A DNA stretch of 64,000 bases. Origin: Hippophae tibetana. Its lineage: Eukaryota > Streptophyta > Magnoliopsida > Rosales > Elaeagnaceae. The notes beneath the pieces were generated by a model. That model did no database searches, was not told where the DNA came from, and saw only the letters and a program-made list of their open reading frames with translations. The position numbers and the translations under genes were made by a program. The stretch lies in the NCBI GenBank assembly GCA_037013495.1, contig CM072803.1, forward strand, positions 50,729,627 to 50,793,626, given 5' to 3'. Shown piece after piece: positions 10,490 to 23,521 of the stretch (position 1 is its first letter; every line of letters starts with the position of its first letter).

Positions 10490-13400
10490 AGTTGATGGAT
10501 AGAGGTTGTTTTAGACATCATTTGTAAACTTCTTGTTACATAGCTAGAAAAATTGCTATTGTGGATGAGCGTAATATGTAGCATCATATTTCACTAACTC
10601 CTCCTCTTAAAATGGGTTTGAAACCTAGATTTCTAGGGAGAAAGGGACAACCAAAGGCAAATTAATTACGATCTCCTCCAAAACAACCAAAATAACTTAT
10701 AAACAAGTTAAGAATATTGATGTCAAAAATGAGTCGAAATCGAGAATTATTGATCTCTTATTTAGAATAATGAACAAAATTTCAAATTTAAATAGTTTTG
10801 CATCATAAGACGTAATAATTTCTCTTAAATATATCATAATTATTAGGAAATAAAACGCGTAGTATTTATTTCGCGAACTTTCTTTTATAATATAGATATG
10901 AGAAAATGATTATGTTTTATTTTCCCCATATTGATTTTTCCCCATGATCTATGATCATTTTCTTTCCGTTGTAATTCCTAATTCCCCGCACAGGCAAATT
11001 CTTGCAAATTATATTACCTCCATTCCAACTGGAAAAAGTTGATGGATAGAGGTTGTTTTAGACATCATTTGTAAACTTTTTGTTACCTAGCTAGAAAAAT
11101 TGCTATTGTGGATGAACGTAATATGTAGCATCATATTTCAATAACTCTTCCTCTTAAAATGGGTTTGAAACCTAGATTTCTAGGGAGAAAGGGAAAACCA
11201 AAGGCAAATTAATTACGATCTCCTCCAAAACAACCAAAATAACTTATAAATAAGTTAAGAATATTGATGTCAAAAATGAGTCGAAAATGAGAATTATTGA
11301 TCTCTTATTTAGAATAATGAACAAAATTTCAAATTTAAATAGTTTTGCATCATAAGACGTAATAATTTCTCTTAAATATATCATAATTATTAGGAAATAA
11401 AACGCGTAGTATTTATTTCGCGAACTTTGGTTTATAATATAGATATGAGAAAATGTTTATGTTTTATTTTCCCAATATTGCTTTTTCCCCATGATCTATG
11501 ATCATTTTCTTTCCGTGGTAAATCCTAATTCCCCGCACAGGCAAATTCATGCAAATTATATTACCTCCCTTGCAAATGGAAAAAGTTGATGGATAGAGGT
11601 TGTTTTAGACATCATTTGTAAACTTCTTGTTACATAGCTAGAAAAATTGCTATTGTGGATGAGCGTAATATGTAGCATCATATTTCACTAACTCCTCCTC
11701 TTAAAATGGGTTTGAAACCTAGATTTCTAGGGAGAAAGGGACAACCAAAGGCAAATTAATTACGATCTCCTCCAAAACAACCAAAATAACTTATAAACAA
11801 GTTAAGAATATTGATGTCAAAAATGAGTCGAAATCGAGAATTATTGATCTCTTATTTAGAATAATGAAGAAAATTTCAAATTTAAATAGTTTTGCATCAT
11901 AAGACGTAATAATTTCTCTTAAATATATCATAATTATTAGGAAATAAAACGCGTATTATTTATTTCGCGAACTTTCTTTTATAATATAGACATGAGAAAA
12001 TGATTATGTTTTATTTTCCCCTTATTGATTTTTCCTCATGATCTATGATCATTTTCTTTTCTTTGTAAATCCTAATTCCCCGCACAGGCAAATTCATGCA
12101 AATTATATTACCTCCATTCCAAATGGAAAAAGTTGATGGATAGAGGTTGTTTTAGACATCATTTGTAAACTTCTTGTTACATAGCTAGAAAAATTGCTAT
12201 TGTGGATGAGCGTAATATGTAGCATCATATTTCACTAACTCCTCCTCTTAAAATGGGTTTGAAACCTAGATTTCTAGGGAGAAAGGGACAACCAAAGGCA
12301 AATTAATTACGATCTCCTCCAAAACAACCAAAATAACTTATAAACAAGTTAAGAATATTGATGTCAAAAATGAGTCGAAATCGAGAATTATTGATCTCTT
12401 ATTTAGAATAATGAACAAAATTTCAAATTTAAATAGTTTTGCATCATAAGACGTAATAATTTCTCTTAAATATATCATAATTATTAGGAAATAAAACGCG
12501 TAGTATTTATTTCGCGAACTTTCTTTTATAATATAGATATGAGAAAATGATTATGTTTTATTTTCCCCATATTGATTTTTCCCCATAATCTATGATCATT
12601 TTCTTTCCGTTGTAATTCCTAATTCCCCGCACAGGCAAATTCATGCAAATTATATTACCTCCATTCCAACTGGAAAAAGTTCATGGATAGAGGTTGTTTT
12701 AGACATCATTTGTAAACTTTTTGTTACCTAGCTAGAAAAATTGCTATTGTGGATGAACGTAATATGTAGCATCATATTTCAATAACTCTTCCTCTTAAAA
12801 TGGGTTTGAAACCTAGATTTCTAGGGAGAAAGGGAAAACCAAAGGCAAATTAATTACGATCTCCTCCAAAACAACCAAAATAACTTATAAACAAGTTAAG
12901 AATATTGATGTCAAAAATGAGTCGAAATCGAGAATTATTGATCTCTTATTTAGAATAATGAAGAAAATTTCAAATTTAAATAGTTTTGCATCATAAGACG
13001 TAATAATTTCACTTAAATATATCATAATTATTAGGAAATAAAATGCGTAGTATTTATTTCGCCAACTTTCTTTCATAATATAGACATGAGAAAATGATTA
13101 TGTTTTATTTTCCCCTTATTGATGTTTCCTCATGATCTATGATTATTTTCTTTTCTTTGTAAATCCTAATTCCCCGCACAGGCTATTTCATGAAAATTAT
13201 ATTACCTCCATTCCAAATGGAAAAAGTTGATGGATAGAGGTTGTTTTAGACATCATTTGTAAACTTCTTGTTACATAGCTAGAAAAATTGCTATTGTGGA
13301 TGAGCGTAATATGTAGCATCATATTTCACTAACTCCTCCTCTTAAAATGGGTTTGAAACCTAGATTTCTAGGGAGAAAGGGAAAACCAAAGGCAAATTAA

Positions 13401-14318
13401 TTACGATCTCCTCCAAAACAACCAAAATAACTTATAAATAAGTTAAGAATATTGATGTCAAAAATGAGTCGAAAATGAGAATTATTGATCTCTTATTTAG
13501 AATAATGAACAAAATTTCAAATTTAAATAGTTTTGCATCATAAGACGTAATAATTTCTCTTAAATATATCATAATTATTAGGAAAAAAAACGCGTAGTAT
13601 TTATTTCGCGAACTTTGTTTTATTATATAGATATGAGAAAATGTTTATGTTTTATTTTCCCCATATTGATTTTTCCTCATGATCTATGATTATTTTCTTT
13701 CCTTTGTAAGTCCTAATTCCCCACACAGGCAAATTCATGCATATTATATTACGTCCCTTCCAAATTGAAAAAGTTGATGGATAGAGGTTGTTTTAGACAT
13801 CATTTGTAAACTTCTTGTTACATAGCTAGAAAAATTGCTATTTTGGATGAACGTAATATGTAGCATCATATTTCACTAACTCTTCCTCTTAAAATGGGTT
13901 TGAAACCTAGATTTCTAGGGAGAAAGGGAGAACCAAAGGCAAATTAATTACGATCTCCTCCAAAACAACCAAACTAACTTATAAATAAGTTAAGAATATT
14001 GATGTCAAAAATGAGTCGAAAATGAGAATTATTGATCTCTTATTTAGAATAATGAACAAAATTTCAAATTTAAATAGTTTTGCATCATAAGACGTAATAA
14101 TTTCTCTTAAATATATCATAATTATTAGGAAATAAAACGCGTAGTATTTATTTCGCGAACTTTGTTTTATAATATAGATATGAGAAAATGTTTATGTTTT
14201 ATTTTCCCTATATTGCTTTTTCCCCATGATCTATGATCATTTTCTTTCCGTGGTAAATCCTAATTCCCCGCACAGGCAAATTCATGCAAATTATATTACC
14301 TCCCTTGCAAATGGAAAA
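10490..14318 (+). repeat. Seven-monomer duplication, copy 1 (3829 bp)
   Basis: Markers recur at an offset of 3829 bases (7 x 547). GAACTTTGGTTTATAAT at 11422 recurs at 15251, the GGCTATTTCATGAAAATT variant near 13183 recurs near 17012, and CCAAACTAACTTATAAATAAG near 13970 recurs near 17799. The left edge is placed where class A head sequence at 10394 stops matching the class C head at 14223. Edges are accurate to roughly 100-200 bases. Confidence 0.78.
12885..13076 (-). other. Truncated form of the minus-strand frame (63 codons), six near-identical copies
   Basis: Here CTTTCAT supplies a true upstream ATG (MKESWRNKYY), and the frame stops at TAA after FLTCL because of CTTATAAACAAG. Equivalent frames lie at 16714, 25466, 30389, 33671 and 36406. 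The set marks one B subtype of domain II, spread by the segmental duplications. I regard it as a shadow of that spread, not a gene. Confidence 0.25.
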
Positions 14319-17300
14319 AGTTGATGGATAGAGGTTGTTTTAGACATCATTTGTAAACTTCTTGTTACATAGCTAGAAAAATTGCTATTGTGGATGAGCG
14401 TAATATGTAGCATCATATTTCACTAACTCCTCCTCTTAAAATGGGTTTGAAACCTAGATTTCTAGGGAGAAAGGGACAACCAAAGGCAAATTAATTACGA
14501 TCTCCTCCAAAACAACCAAAATAACTTATAAACAAGTTAAGAATATTGATGTCAAAAATGAGTCGAAATCGAGAATTATTGATCTCTTATTTAGAATAAT
14601 GAACAAAATTTCAAATTTAAATAGTTTTGCATCATAAGACGTAATAATTTCTCTTAAATATATCATAATTATTAGGAAATAAAACGCGTAGTATTTATTT
14701 CGCGAACTTTCTTTTATAATATAGATATGAGAAAATGATTATGTTTTATTTTCCCCATATTGATTTTTCCCCATGATCTATGATCATTTTCTTTCCGTTG
14801 TAATTCCTAATTCCCCGCACAGGCAAATTCATGCAAATTATATTACCTCCATTCCAACTGGAAAAAGTTGATGGATAGAGGTTGTTTTAGACATCATTTG
14901 TAAACTTTTTGTTACCTAGCTAGAAAAATTGCTATTGTGGATGAACGTAATATGTAGCATCATATTTCAATAACTCTTCCTCTTAAAATGGGTTTGAAAC
15001 CTAGATTTCTAGGGAGAAAGGGAAAACCAAAGGCAAATTAATTACGATCTCCTCCAAAACAACCAAAATAACTTATAAATAAGTTAAGAATATTGATGTC
15101 AAAAATGAGTCGAAAATGAGAATTATTGATCTCTTATTTAGAATAATGAACAAAATTTCAAATTTAAATAGTTTTGCATCATAAGACGTAATAATTTCTC
15201 TTAAATATATCATAATTATTAGGAAATGAAACGCGTAGTATTTATTTCGCGAACTTTGGTTTATAATATAGATATGAGAAAATGTTTATGTTTTATTTTC
15301 CCAATATTGCTTTTTCCCCATGATCTATGATCATTTTCTTTCCGTGGTAAATCCTAATTCCCCGCACAGGCAAATTCATGCAAATTATATTACCTCCCTT
15401 GCAAATGGAAAAAGTTGATGGATAGAGGTTGTTTTAGACATCATTTGTAAACTTCTTGTTACATAGCTAGAAAAATTGCTATTGTGGATGAGCGTAATAT
15501 GTAGCATCATATTTCACTAACTCCTCCTCTTAAAATGGGTTTGAAACCTAGATTTCTAGGGAGAAAGGGACAACCAAAGGCAAATTAATTACGATCTCCT
15601 CCAAAACAACCAAAATAACTTATAAACAAGTTAAGAATATTGATGTCAAAAATGAGTCGAAATCGAGAATTATTGATCTCTTATTTAGAATAATGAAGAA
15701 AATTTCAAATTTAAATAGTTTTGCATCATAAGACGTAATAATTTCTCTTAAATATATCATAATTATTAGGAAATAAAACGCGTATTATTTATTTCGCGAA
15801 CTTTCTTTTATAATATAGACATGAGAAAATGATTATGTTTTATTTTCCCCTTATTGATTTTTCCTCATGATCTATGATCATTTTCTTTTCTTTGTAAATC
15901 CTAATTCCCCGCACAGGCAAATTCATGCAAATTATATTACCTCCATTCCAAATGGAAAAAGTTGATGGATAGAGGTTGTTTTAGACATCATTTGTAAACT
16001 TCTTGTTACATAGCTAGAAAAATTGCTATTGTGGATGAGCGTAATATGTAGCATCATATTTCACTAACTCCTCCTCTTAAAATGGGTTTGAAACCTAGAT
16101 TTCTAGGGAGAAAGGGACAACCAAAGGCAAATTAATTACGATCTCCTCCAAAACAACCAAAATAACTTATAAACAAGTTAAGAATATTGATGTCAAAAAT
16201 GAGTCGAAATCGAGAATTATTGATCTCTTATTTAGAATAATGAACAAAATTTCAAATTTAAATAGTTTTGCATCATAAGACGTAATAATTTCTCTTAAAT
16301 ATATCATAATTATTAAGAAATAAAACGCGTAGTATTTATTTCGCGAACTTTCTTTTATAATATAGATATGAGAAAATGATTATGTTTTATTTTCCCCATA
16401 TTGATTTTTCCCCATAATCTATGATCATTTTCTTTCCGTTGTAATTCCTAATTCCCCGCACAGGCAAATTCATGCAAATTATATTACCTCCATTCCAACT
16501 GGAAAAAGTTGATGGATAGAGGTTGTTTTAGACATCATTTGTAAACTTTTTGTTACCTAGCTAGAAAAATTGCTATTGTGGATGAACGTAATATGTAGCA
16601 TCATATTTCAATAACTCTTCCTCTTAAAATGGGTTTGAAACCTAGATTTCTAGGGAGAAAGGGAAAACCAAAGGCAAATTAATTACGATCTCCTCCAAAA
16701 CAACCAAAATAACTTATAAACAAGTTAAGAATATTGATGTCAAAAATGAGTCGAAATCGAGAATTATTGATCTCTTATTTAGAATAATGAAGAAAATTTC
16801 AAATTTAAATAGTTTTGCATCATAAGACGTAATAATTTCACTTAAATATATCATAATTATTAGGAAATAAAATGCGTAGTATTTATTTCGCCAACTTTCT
16901 TTCATAATATAGACATGAGAAAATGATTATGTTTTATTTTCCCCTTATTGATGTTTCCTCATGATCTATGATTATTTTCTTTTCTTTGTAAATCCTAATT
17001 CCCCGCACAGGCTATTTCATGAAAATTATATTACCTCCATTCCAAATGGAAAAAGTTGATGGATAGAGGTTGTTTTAGACATCATTTGTAAACTTCTTGT
17101 TACATAGCTAGAAAAATTGCTATTGTGGATGAGCGTAATATGTAGCATCATATTTCACTAACTCCTCCTCTTAAAATGGGTTTGAAACCTAGATTTCTAG
17201 GGAGAAAGGGAAAACCAAAGGCAAATTAATTACGATCTCCTCCAAAACAACCAAAATAACTTATAAATAAGTTAAGAATATTGATGTCAAAAATGAGTCG

Positions 17301-18147
17301 AAAATGAGAATTATTGATCTCTTATTTAGAATAATGAACAAAATTTCAAATTTAAATAGTTTTGCATCATAAGACGTAATAATTTCTCTTAAATATATCA
17401 TAATTATTAGGAAAAAAAACGCGTAGTATTTATTTCGCGAACTTTGTTTTATTATATAGATATGAGAAAATGTTTATGTTTTATTTTCCCCATATTGATT
17501 TTTCCTCATGATCTATGATTATTTTCTTTCCTTTGTAAGTCCTAATTCCCCACACAGGCAAATTCATGCATATTATATTACGTCCCTTCCAAATTGAAAA
17601 AGTTGATGGATAGAGGTTGTTTTAGACATCATTTGTAAACTTCTTGTTACATAGCTAGAAAAATTGCTATTTTGGATGAACGTAATATGTAGCATCATAT
17701 TTCACTAACTCTTCCTCTTAAAATGGGTTTGAAACCTAGATTTCTAGGGAGAAAGGGAGAACCAAAGGCAAATTAATTACGATCTCCTCCAAAACAACCA
17801 AACTAACTTATAAATAAGTTAAGAATATTGATGTCAAAAATGAGTCGAAAATGAGAATTATTGATCTCTTATTTAGAATAATGAACAAAATTTCAAATTT
17901 AAATAGTTTTGCATCATAAGACGTAATAATTTCTCTTAAATATATCATAATTATTAGGAAATAAAACGCGTAGTATTTATTTCGCGAACTTTGTTTTATA
18001 ATATAGATATGAGAAAATGTTTATGTTTTATTTTCCCTATATTGCTTTTTCTCCATGATCTATGATCATTTTCTTTCCGTGGTAAATCCTAATTCCCCGC
18101 ACAGGCAAATTCATGCAAATTATATTACCTCCCTTGCAAATGGAAAA
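14319..18147 (+). repeat. Seven-monomer duplication, copy 2 (3829 bp)
   Basis: Near-identical copy of the preceding block. It contains the same minus-strand 63-codon frame (16714-16905, matching 12885-13076). Private differences include AGGAAATGAAACGCG near 15224, ATTATTAAGAAAT near 16313 and TTTCTCCATG near 18050. Because most bases match, the duplication looks recent relative to divergence among monomers. Confidence 0.78.
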
Positions 18148-19145
18148 AGTTGATGGATAGAGGTTGTTTTAGACATCATTTGTAAACTTCTTGTTACATA
18201 GCTAGAAAAATTGCTATTGTGGATGAGCGTAATATGTAGCATCATATTTCACTAACTCCTCCTCTTAAAATGGGTTTGAAACCTAGATTTCTAGGGAGAA
18301 AGGGACAACCAAAGGCAAATTAATTACGATCTCCTCCAAAACAACCAAAATAACTTATAAACAAGTTAAGAATATTGATGTCAAAAATGAGTCGAAATCG
18401 AGAATTATTGATCTCTTATTTAGAATAATGAAGAAAATTTCAAATTTAAATAGTTTTGCATCATAAGACGTAATAATTTCTCTTAAATATATCATAATTA
18501 TTAGGAAATAAAACGCGTATTATTTATTTCGCGAACTTTCTTTTATAATATAGACATGAGAAAATGATTATGTTTTATTTTCCCCTTATTGATTTTTCCT
18601 CATGATCTATGATCATTTTCTTTTCTTTGTAAATCCTAATTCCCCGCACAGGCAAATTCATGCAAATTATATTACCTCCATTCCAAATGGAAAAAGTTGA
18701 TGGATAGAGGTTGTTTTAGACATCATTTGTAAACTTCTTGTTACATAGCTAGAAAAATTGCTATTTTGGATGAACGTAATATGTAGCATCATATTTCACT
18801 AACTCTCCCTCTTAAAATGGGTTTGAAACCTAGATTTCTAGGGAGAAAGGGAAAACCAAAGGCAAATTAATTACGATCTCCTCCAAAACAACCAAAATAA
18901 CTTATAAATAAGTTAAGAATATTGATGTCAAAAATGAGTCGAAAATGAGAATTATTGATCTCTTATTTAGAATAATGAACAAAATTTCAAATTTAAATAG
19001 TTTTGCATCATAAGACGTAATAATTTCTCTTAAATATATCATAATTATTAGGAAAAAAAACGCGTAGTATTTATTTCGCGAACTTTGTTTTATTATATAG
19101 ATATGAGAAAATGTTTATGTTTTATTTTCCCCATATTGATTTTTC
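17505..19145 (+). repeat. Trimer duplication D-C-A, copy 1 (1641 bp)
   Basis: D, C and A monomers. The rare marker TTTTTCTCCATG near 18050 reappears near 19691, and CCAAACTAACTTAT near 17799 reappears near 19440, both 1641 bases (3 x 547) later. This trimer starts inside the second 7-monomer copy, so it arose after or together with it. Confidence 0.8.
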
Positions 19146-20786
19146 CTCATGATCTATGATTATTTTCTTTCCTTTGTAAGTCCTAATTCCCCACACAGGC
19201 AAATTCATGCATATTATATTACGTCCCTTCCAAATTGAAAAAGTTGATGGATAGAGGTTGTTTTAGACATCATTTGTAAACTTCTTGTTACATAGCTAGA
19301 AAAATTGCTATTTTGGATGAACGTAATATGTAGCATCATATTTCACTAACTCTTCCTCTTAAAATGGGTTTGAAACCTAGATTTCTAGGGAGAAAGGGAG
19401 AACCAAAGGCAAATTAATTACGATCTCCTCCAAAACAACCAAACTAACTTATAAATAAGTTAAGAATATTGATGTCAAAAATGAGTCGAAAATGAGAATT
19501 ATTGATCTCTTATTTAGAATAATGAACAAAATTTCAAATTTAAATAGTTTTGCATCATAAGACGTAATAATTTCTCTTAAATATATCATAATTATTAGGA
19601 AATAAAACGCGTAGTATTTATTTCGCGAACTTTGTTTTATAATATAGATATGAGAAAATGTTTATGTTTTATTTTCCCTATATTGCTTTTTCTCCATGAT
19701 CTATGATCATTTTCTTTCCGTGGTAAATCCTAATTCCCCGCACAGGCAAATTCATGCAAATTATATTACCTCCCTTGCAAATGGAAAAAGTTGATGGATA
19801 GAGGTTGTTTTAGACATCATTTGTAAACTTCTTGTTACATAGCTAGAAAAATTGCTATTGTGGATGAGCGTAATATGTAGCATCATATTTCACTAACTCC
19901 TCCTCTTAAAATGGGTTTGAAACCTAGATTTCTAGGGAGAAAGGGACAACCAAAGGCAAATTAATTACGATCTCCTCCAAAACAACAAAAATAACTTATA
20001 AACAAGTTAAGAATATTGATGTCAAAAATGAGTCGAAATCGAGAATTATTGATCTCTTATTTAGAATAATGAAGAAAATTTCAAATTTAAATAGTTTTGC
20101 ATCATAAGACGTAATAATTTCTCTTAAATATATCATAATTATTAGGAAATAAAACGCGTATTATTTATTTCGCGAACTTTCTTTTATAATATAGACATGA
20201 GAAAATGATTATGTTTTATTTTCCCCTTATTGATTTTTCCTCATGATCTATGATCATTTTCTTTTCTTTGTAAATCCTAATTCCCCGCACAGGCAAATTC
20301 ATGCAAATTATATTACCTCCATTCCAAATGGAAAAAGTTGATGGATAGAGGTTGTTTTAGACATCATTTGTAAACTTCTTGTTACATAGCTAGAAAAATT
20401 GCTATTGTGGATGAGCGTAATATGTAGCATCATATTTCACTAACTCCTCCTCTTAAAATGGGTTTGAAACCTAGATTTCTAGGGAGAAAGGGACAACCAA
20501 AGGCAAATTAATTACGATCTCCTCCAAAACAACCAAAATAACTTATAAACAAGTTAAGAATATTGATGTCAAAAATGAGTCGAAATCGAGAGTTATTGAT
20601 CTCTTATTTAGAATAATGAACAAAATTTCAAATTTAAATAGTTTTGCATCATAAGACGTAATAATTTCTCTTAAATATATCATAATTATTAGGAAATAAA
20701 ACGCGTAGTATTTATTTCGCGAACATTCTTTTATAATATAGATATGAGAAAATGATTATGTTTTATTTTCCCCATATTGATTTTTC
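19146..20786 (+). repeat. Trimer duplication D-C-A, copy 2 (1641 bp)
   Basis: Tandem copy of the previous 1641 bases. It differs by ACAACAAAAATAAC near 19983, a change later shared with 21626, and by CGAGAGTTATTG near 20586. Confidence 0.78.
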
Positions 20787-21880
20787 CCCATGATCTATGA
20801 TCATTTTCTTTCCGTTGTAATTCCTAATTCCCTGCACAGGCAAATTCATGCAAATTATATTACCTCCATTCCAACTGGAAAAAGTTGATGGATAGAGGTT
20901 GTTTTAGACATCATTTGTAAACTTTTTGTTACCTAGCTAGAAAAATTGCTATTGTGGATGAACGTAATATGTAGCATCATATTTCAATAACTCTTCCTCT
21001 TAAAATGGGTTTGAAACCTAGATTTCTAGGGAGAAAGGGAAAACCAAAGGCAAATTAATTACGATCTCCTCCAAAACAACCAAAATAACTTATAAACAAG
21101 TTAAGAATATTGATGTCAAAAATGAGTCGAAATCGAGAATTATTGATCTCTTATTTAGAATAATGAACAAAATTTCAAATTTAAATAGTTTTGCATCATA
21201 AGACGTAATAATTTCTCTTAAATATATCATAATTATTAGGAAATAAAACGCGTAGTATTTATTTCGCGAACTTTCTTTTATAATATAGACATGAGAAAAT
21301 GATTATGTTTTATTTTCCCCTTATTGATTTTTCCTCATGATCTATGATCATTTTCTTTTCTTTGTAAATCCTAATTCCCCGCACAGGCAAATTCATGCAA
21401 ATTATATTACCTCCCTTGCAAATGGAAAAAGTTGATGGATAGAGGTTGTTTTAGACATCATTTGTAAACTTCTTGTTACATAGCTAGAAAAATTGCTATT
21501 GTGGATGAGCGTAATATGTAGCATCATATTTCACTAACTCCTCCTCTTAAAATGGGTTTGAAACCTAGATTTCTAGGGAGAAAGGGACAACCAAAGGCAA
21601 ATTAATTACGATCTCCTCCAAAACAACAAAAATAACTTATAAACAAGTTAAGAATATTGATGTCAAAAATGAGTCGAAATCGAGAATTATTGATCTCTTA
21701 TTTAGAATAATGAAGAAAATTTCAAATTTAAATAGTTTTGCATCATAAGACGTAATAATTTCTCTTAAATATATCATAATTATTAGGAAATAAAACGCGT
21801 ATTATTTATTTCGCGAACTTTCTTTTATAATATAGACATGAGAAAATGATTATGTTTTATTTTCCCCTTATTGATTTTTC
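20240..21880 (+). repeat. Trimer duplication A-B-A/C, copy 1 (1641 bp)
   Basis: CGAGAGTTATTG near 20586, GCGAACATTC near 20720 and CCCTGCACAGG near 20830 all recur 1641 bases later. The third monomer (21334) is itself a hybrid: class A head to about 21400, then a class C body with CCTTGCAAATGG. Confidence 0.78.
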
Positions 21881-23521
21881 CTCATGATCTATGATCATTT
21901 TCTTTTCTTTGTAAATCCTAATTCCCCGCACAGGCAAATTCATGCAAATTATATTACCTCCATTCCAAATGGAAAAAGTTGATGGATAGAGGTTGTTTTA
22001 GACATCATTTGTAAACTTCTTGTTACATAGCTAGAAAAATTGCTATTGTGGATGAGCGTAATATGTAGCATCATATTTCACTAACTCCTCCTCTTAAAAT
22101 GGGTTTGAAACCTAGATTTCTAGGGAGAAAGGGACAACCAAAGGCAAATTAATTACGATCTCCTCCAAAACAACCAAAATAACTTATAAACAAGTTAAGA
22201 ATATTGATGTCAAAAATGAGTCGAAATCGAGAGTTATTGATCTCTTATTTAGAATAATGAACAAAATTTCAAATTTAAATAGTTTTGCATCATAAGACGT
22301 AATAATTTCTCTTAAATATATCATAATTATTAGGAAATAAAACGCGTAGTATTTATTTCGCGAACATTCTTTTATAATATAGATATGAGAAAATGATTAT
22401 GTTTTATTTTCCCCATATTGATTTTTCCCCATGATCTATGATCATTTTCTTTCCGTTGTAATTCCTAATTCCCTGCACAGGCAAATTCATGCAAATTATA
22501 TTACCTCCATTCCAACTGGAAAAAGTTGATGGATAGAGGTTGTTTTAGACATCATTTGTAAACTTTTTGTTACCTAGCTAGAAAAATTGCTATTGTGGAT
22601 GAACGTAATATGTAGCATCATATTTCAATAACTCTTCCTCTTAAAATGGGTTTGAAACCTAGATTTCTAGGGAGAAAGGGAAAACCAAAGGCAAATTAAT
22701 TACGATCTCCTCCAAAACAACCAAAATAACTTATAAACAAGTTAAGAATATTGATGTCAAAAATGAGTCGAAATCGAGAATTATTGATCTCTTATTTAGA
22801 ATAATGAACAAAATTTCAAATTTAAATAGTTTTGCATCATAAGACGTAATAATTTCTCTTAAATATATCATAATTATTAGGAAATAAAACGCGTAGTATT
22901 TATTTCGCGAACTTTCTTTTATAATATAGACATGAGAAAATGATTATGTTTTATTTTCCCCTTATTGATTTTTCCTCATGATCTATGATCATTTTCTTTT
23001 CTTTGTAAATCCTAATTCCCCGCACAGGCAAATTCATGCAAATTATATTACCTCCATTCCAAATGGAAAAAGTTGATGGATAGAGGTTGTTTTAGACATC
23101 ATTTGTAAACTTCTTGTTACATAGCTAGAAAAATTGCTATTGTGGATGAGCGTAATATGTAGCATCATATTTCACTAACTCCTCCTCTTAAAATGGGTTT
23201 GAAACCTAGATTTCTAGGGAGAAAGGGACAACCAAAGGCAAATTAATTACGATCTCCTCCAAAACAACCAAAATAACTTATAAACAAGTTAAGAATATTG
23301 ATGTCAAAAATGAGTCGAAATCGAGAATTATTGATCTCTTATTTAGAATAATGAACAAAATTTCAAATTTAAATAGTTTTGCATCATAAGACGTAATAAT
23401 TTCTCTTAAATATATCATAATTATTAGGAAATAAAACGCGTAGTATTTATTTCGCGAACATTCTTTTATAATATAGATATGAGAAAATGATTATGTTTTA
23501 TTTTCCCCATATTGATTTTTC
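21881..23521 (+). repeat. Trimer duplication, copy 2 (1641 bp)
   Basis: Carries the same rare markers as the previous trimer. The GCGAACATTC marker appears again at 23455 and CCCTGCACAGG at about 23564, so the duplication chain continues two monomers further, with a GCGAACATTC spacing of 1094 bases. The third monomer (22975) is a normal class A copy with CATTCCAAATGG, unlike the hybrid at 21334. Confidence 0.72.
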
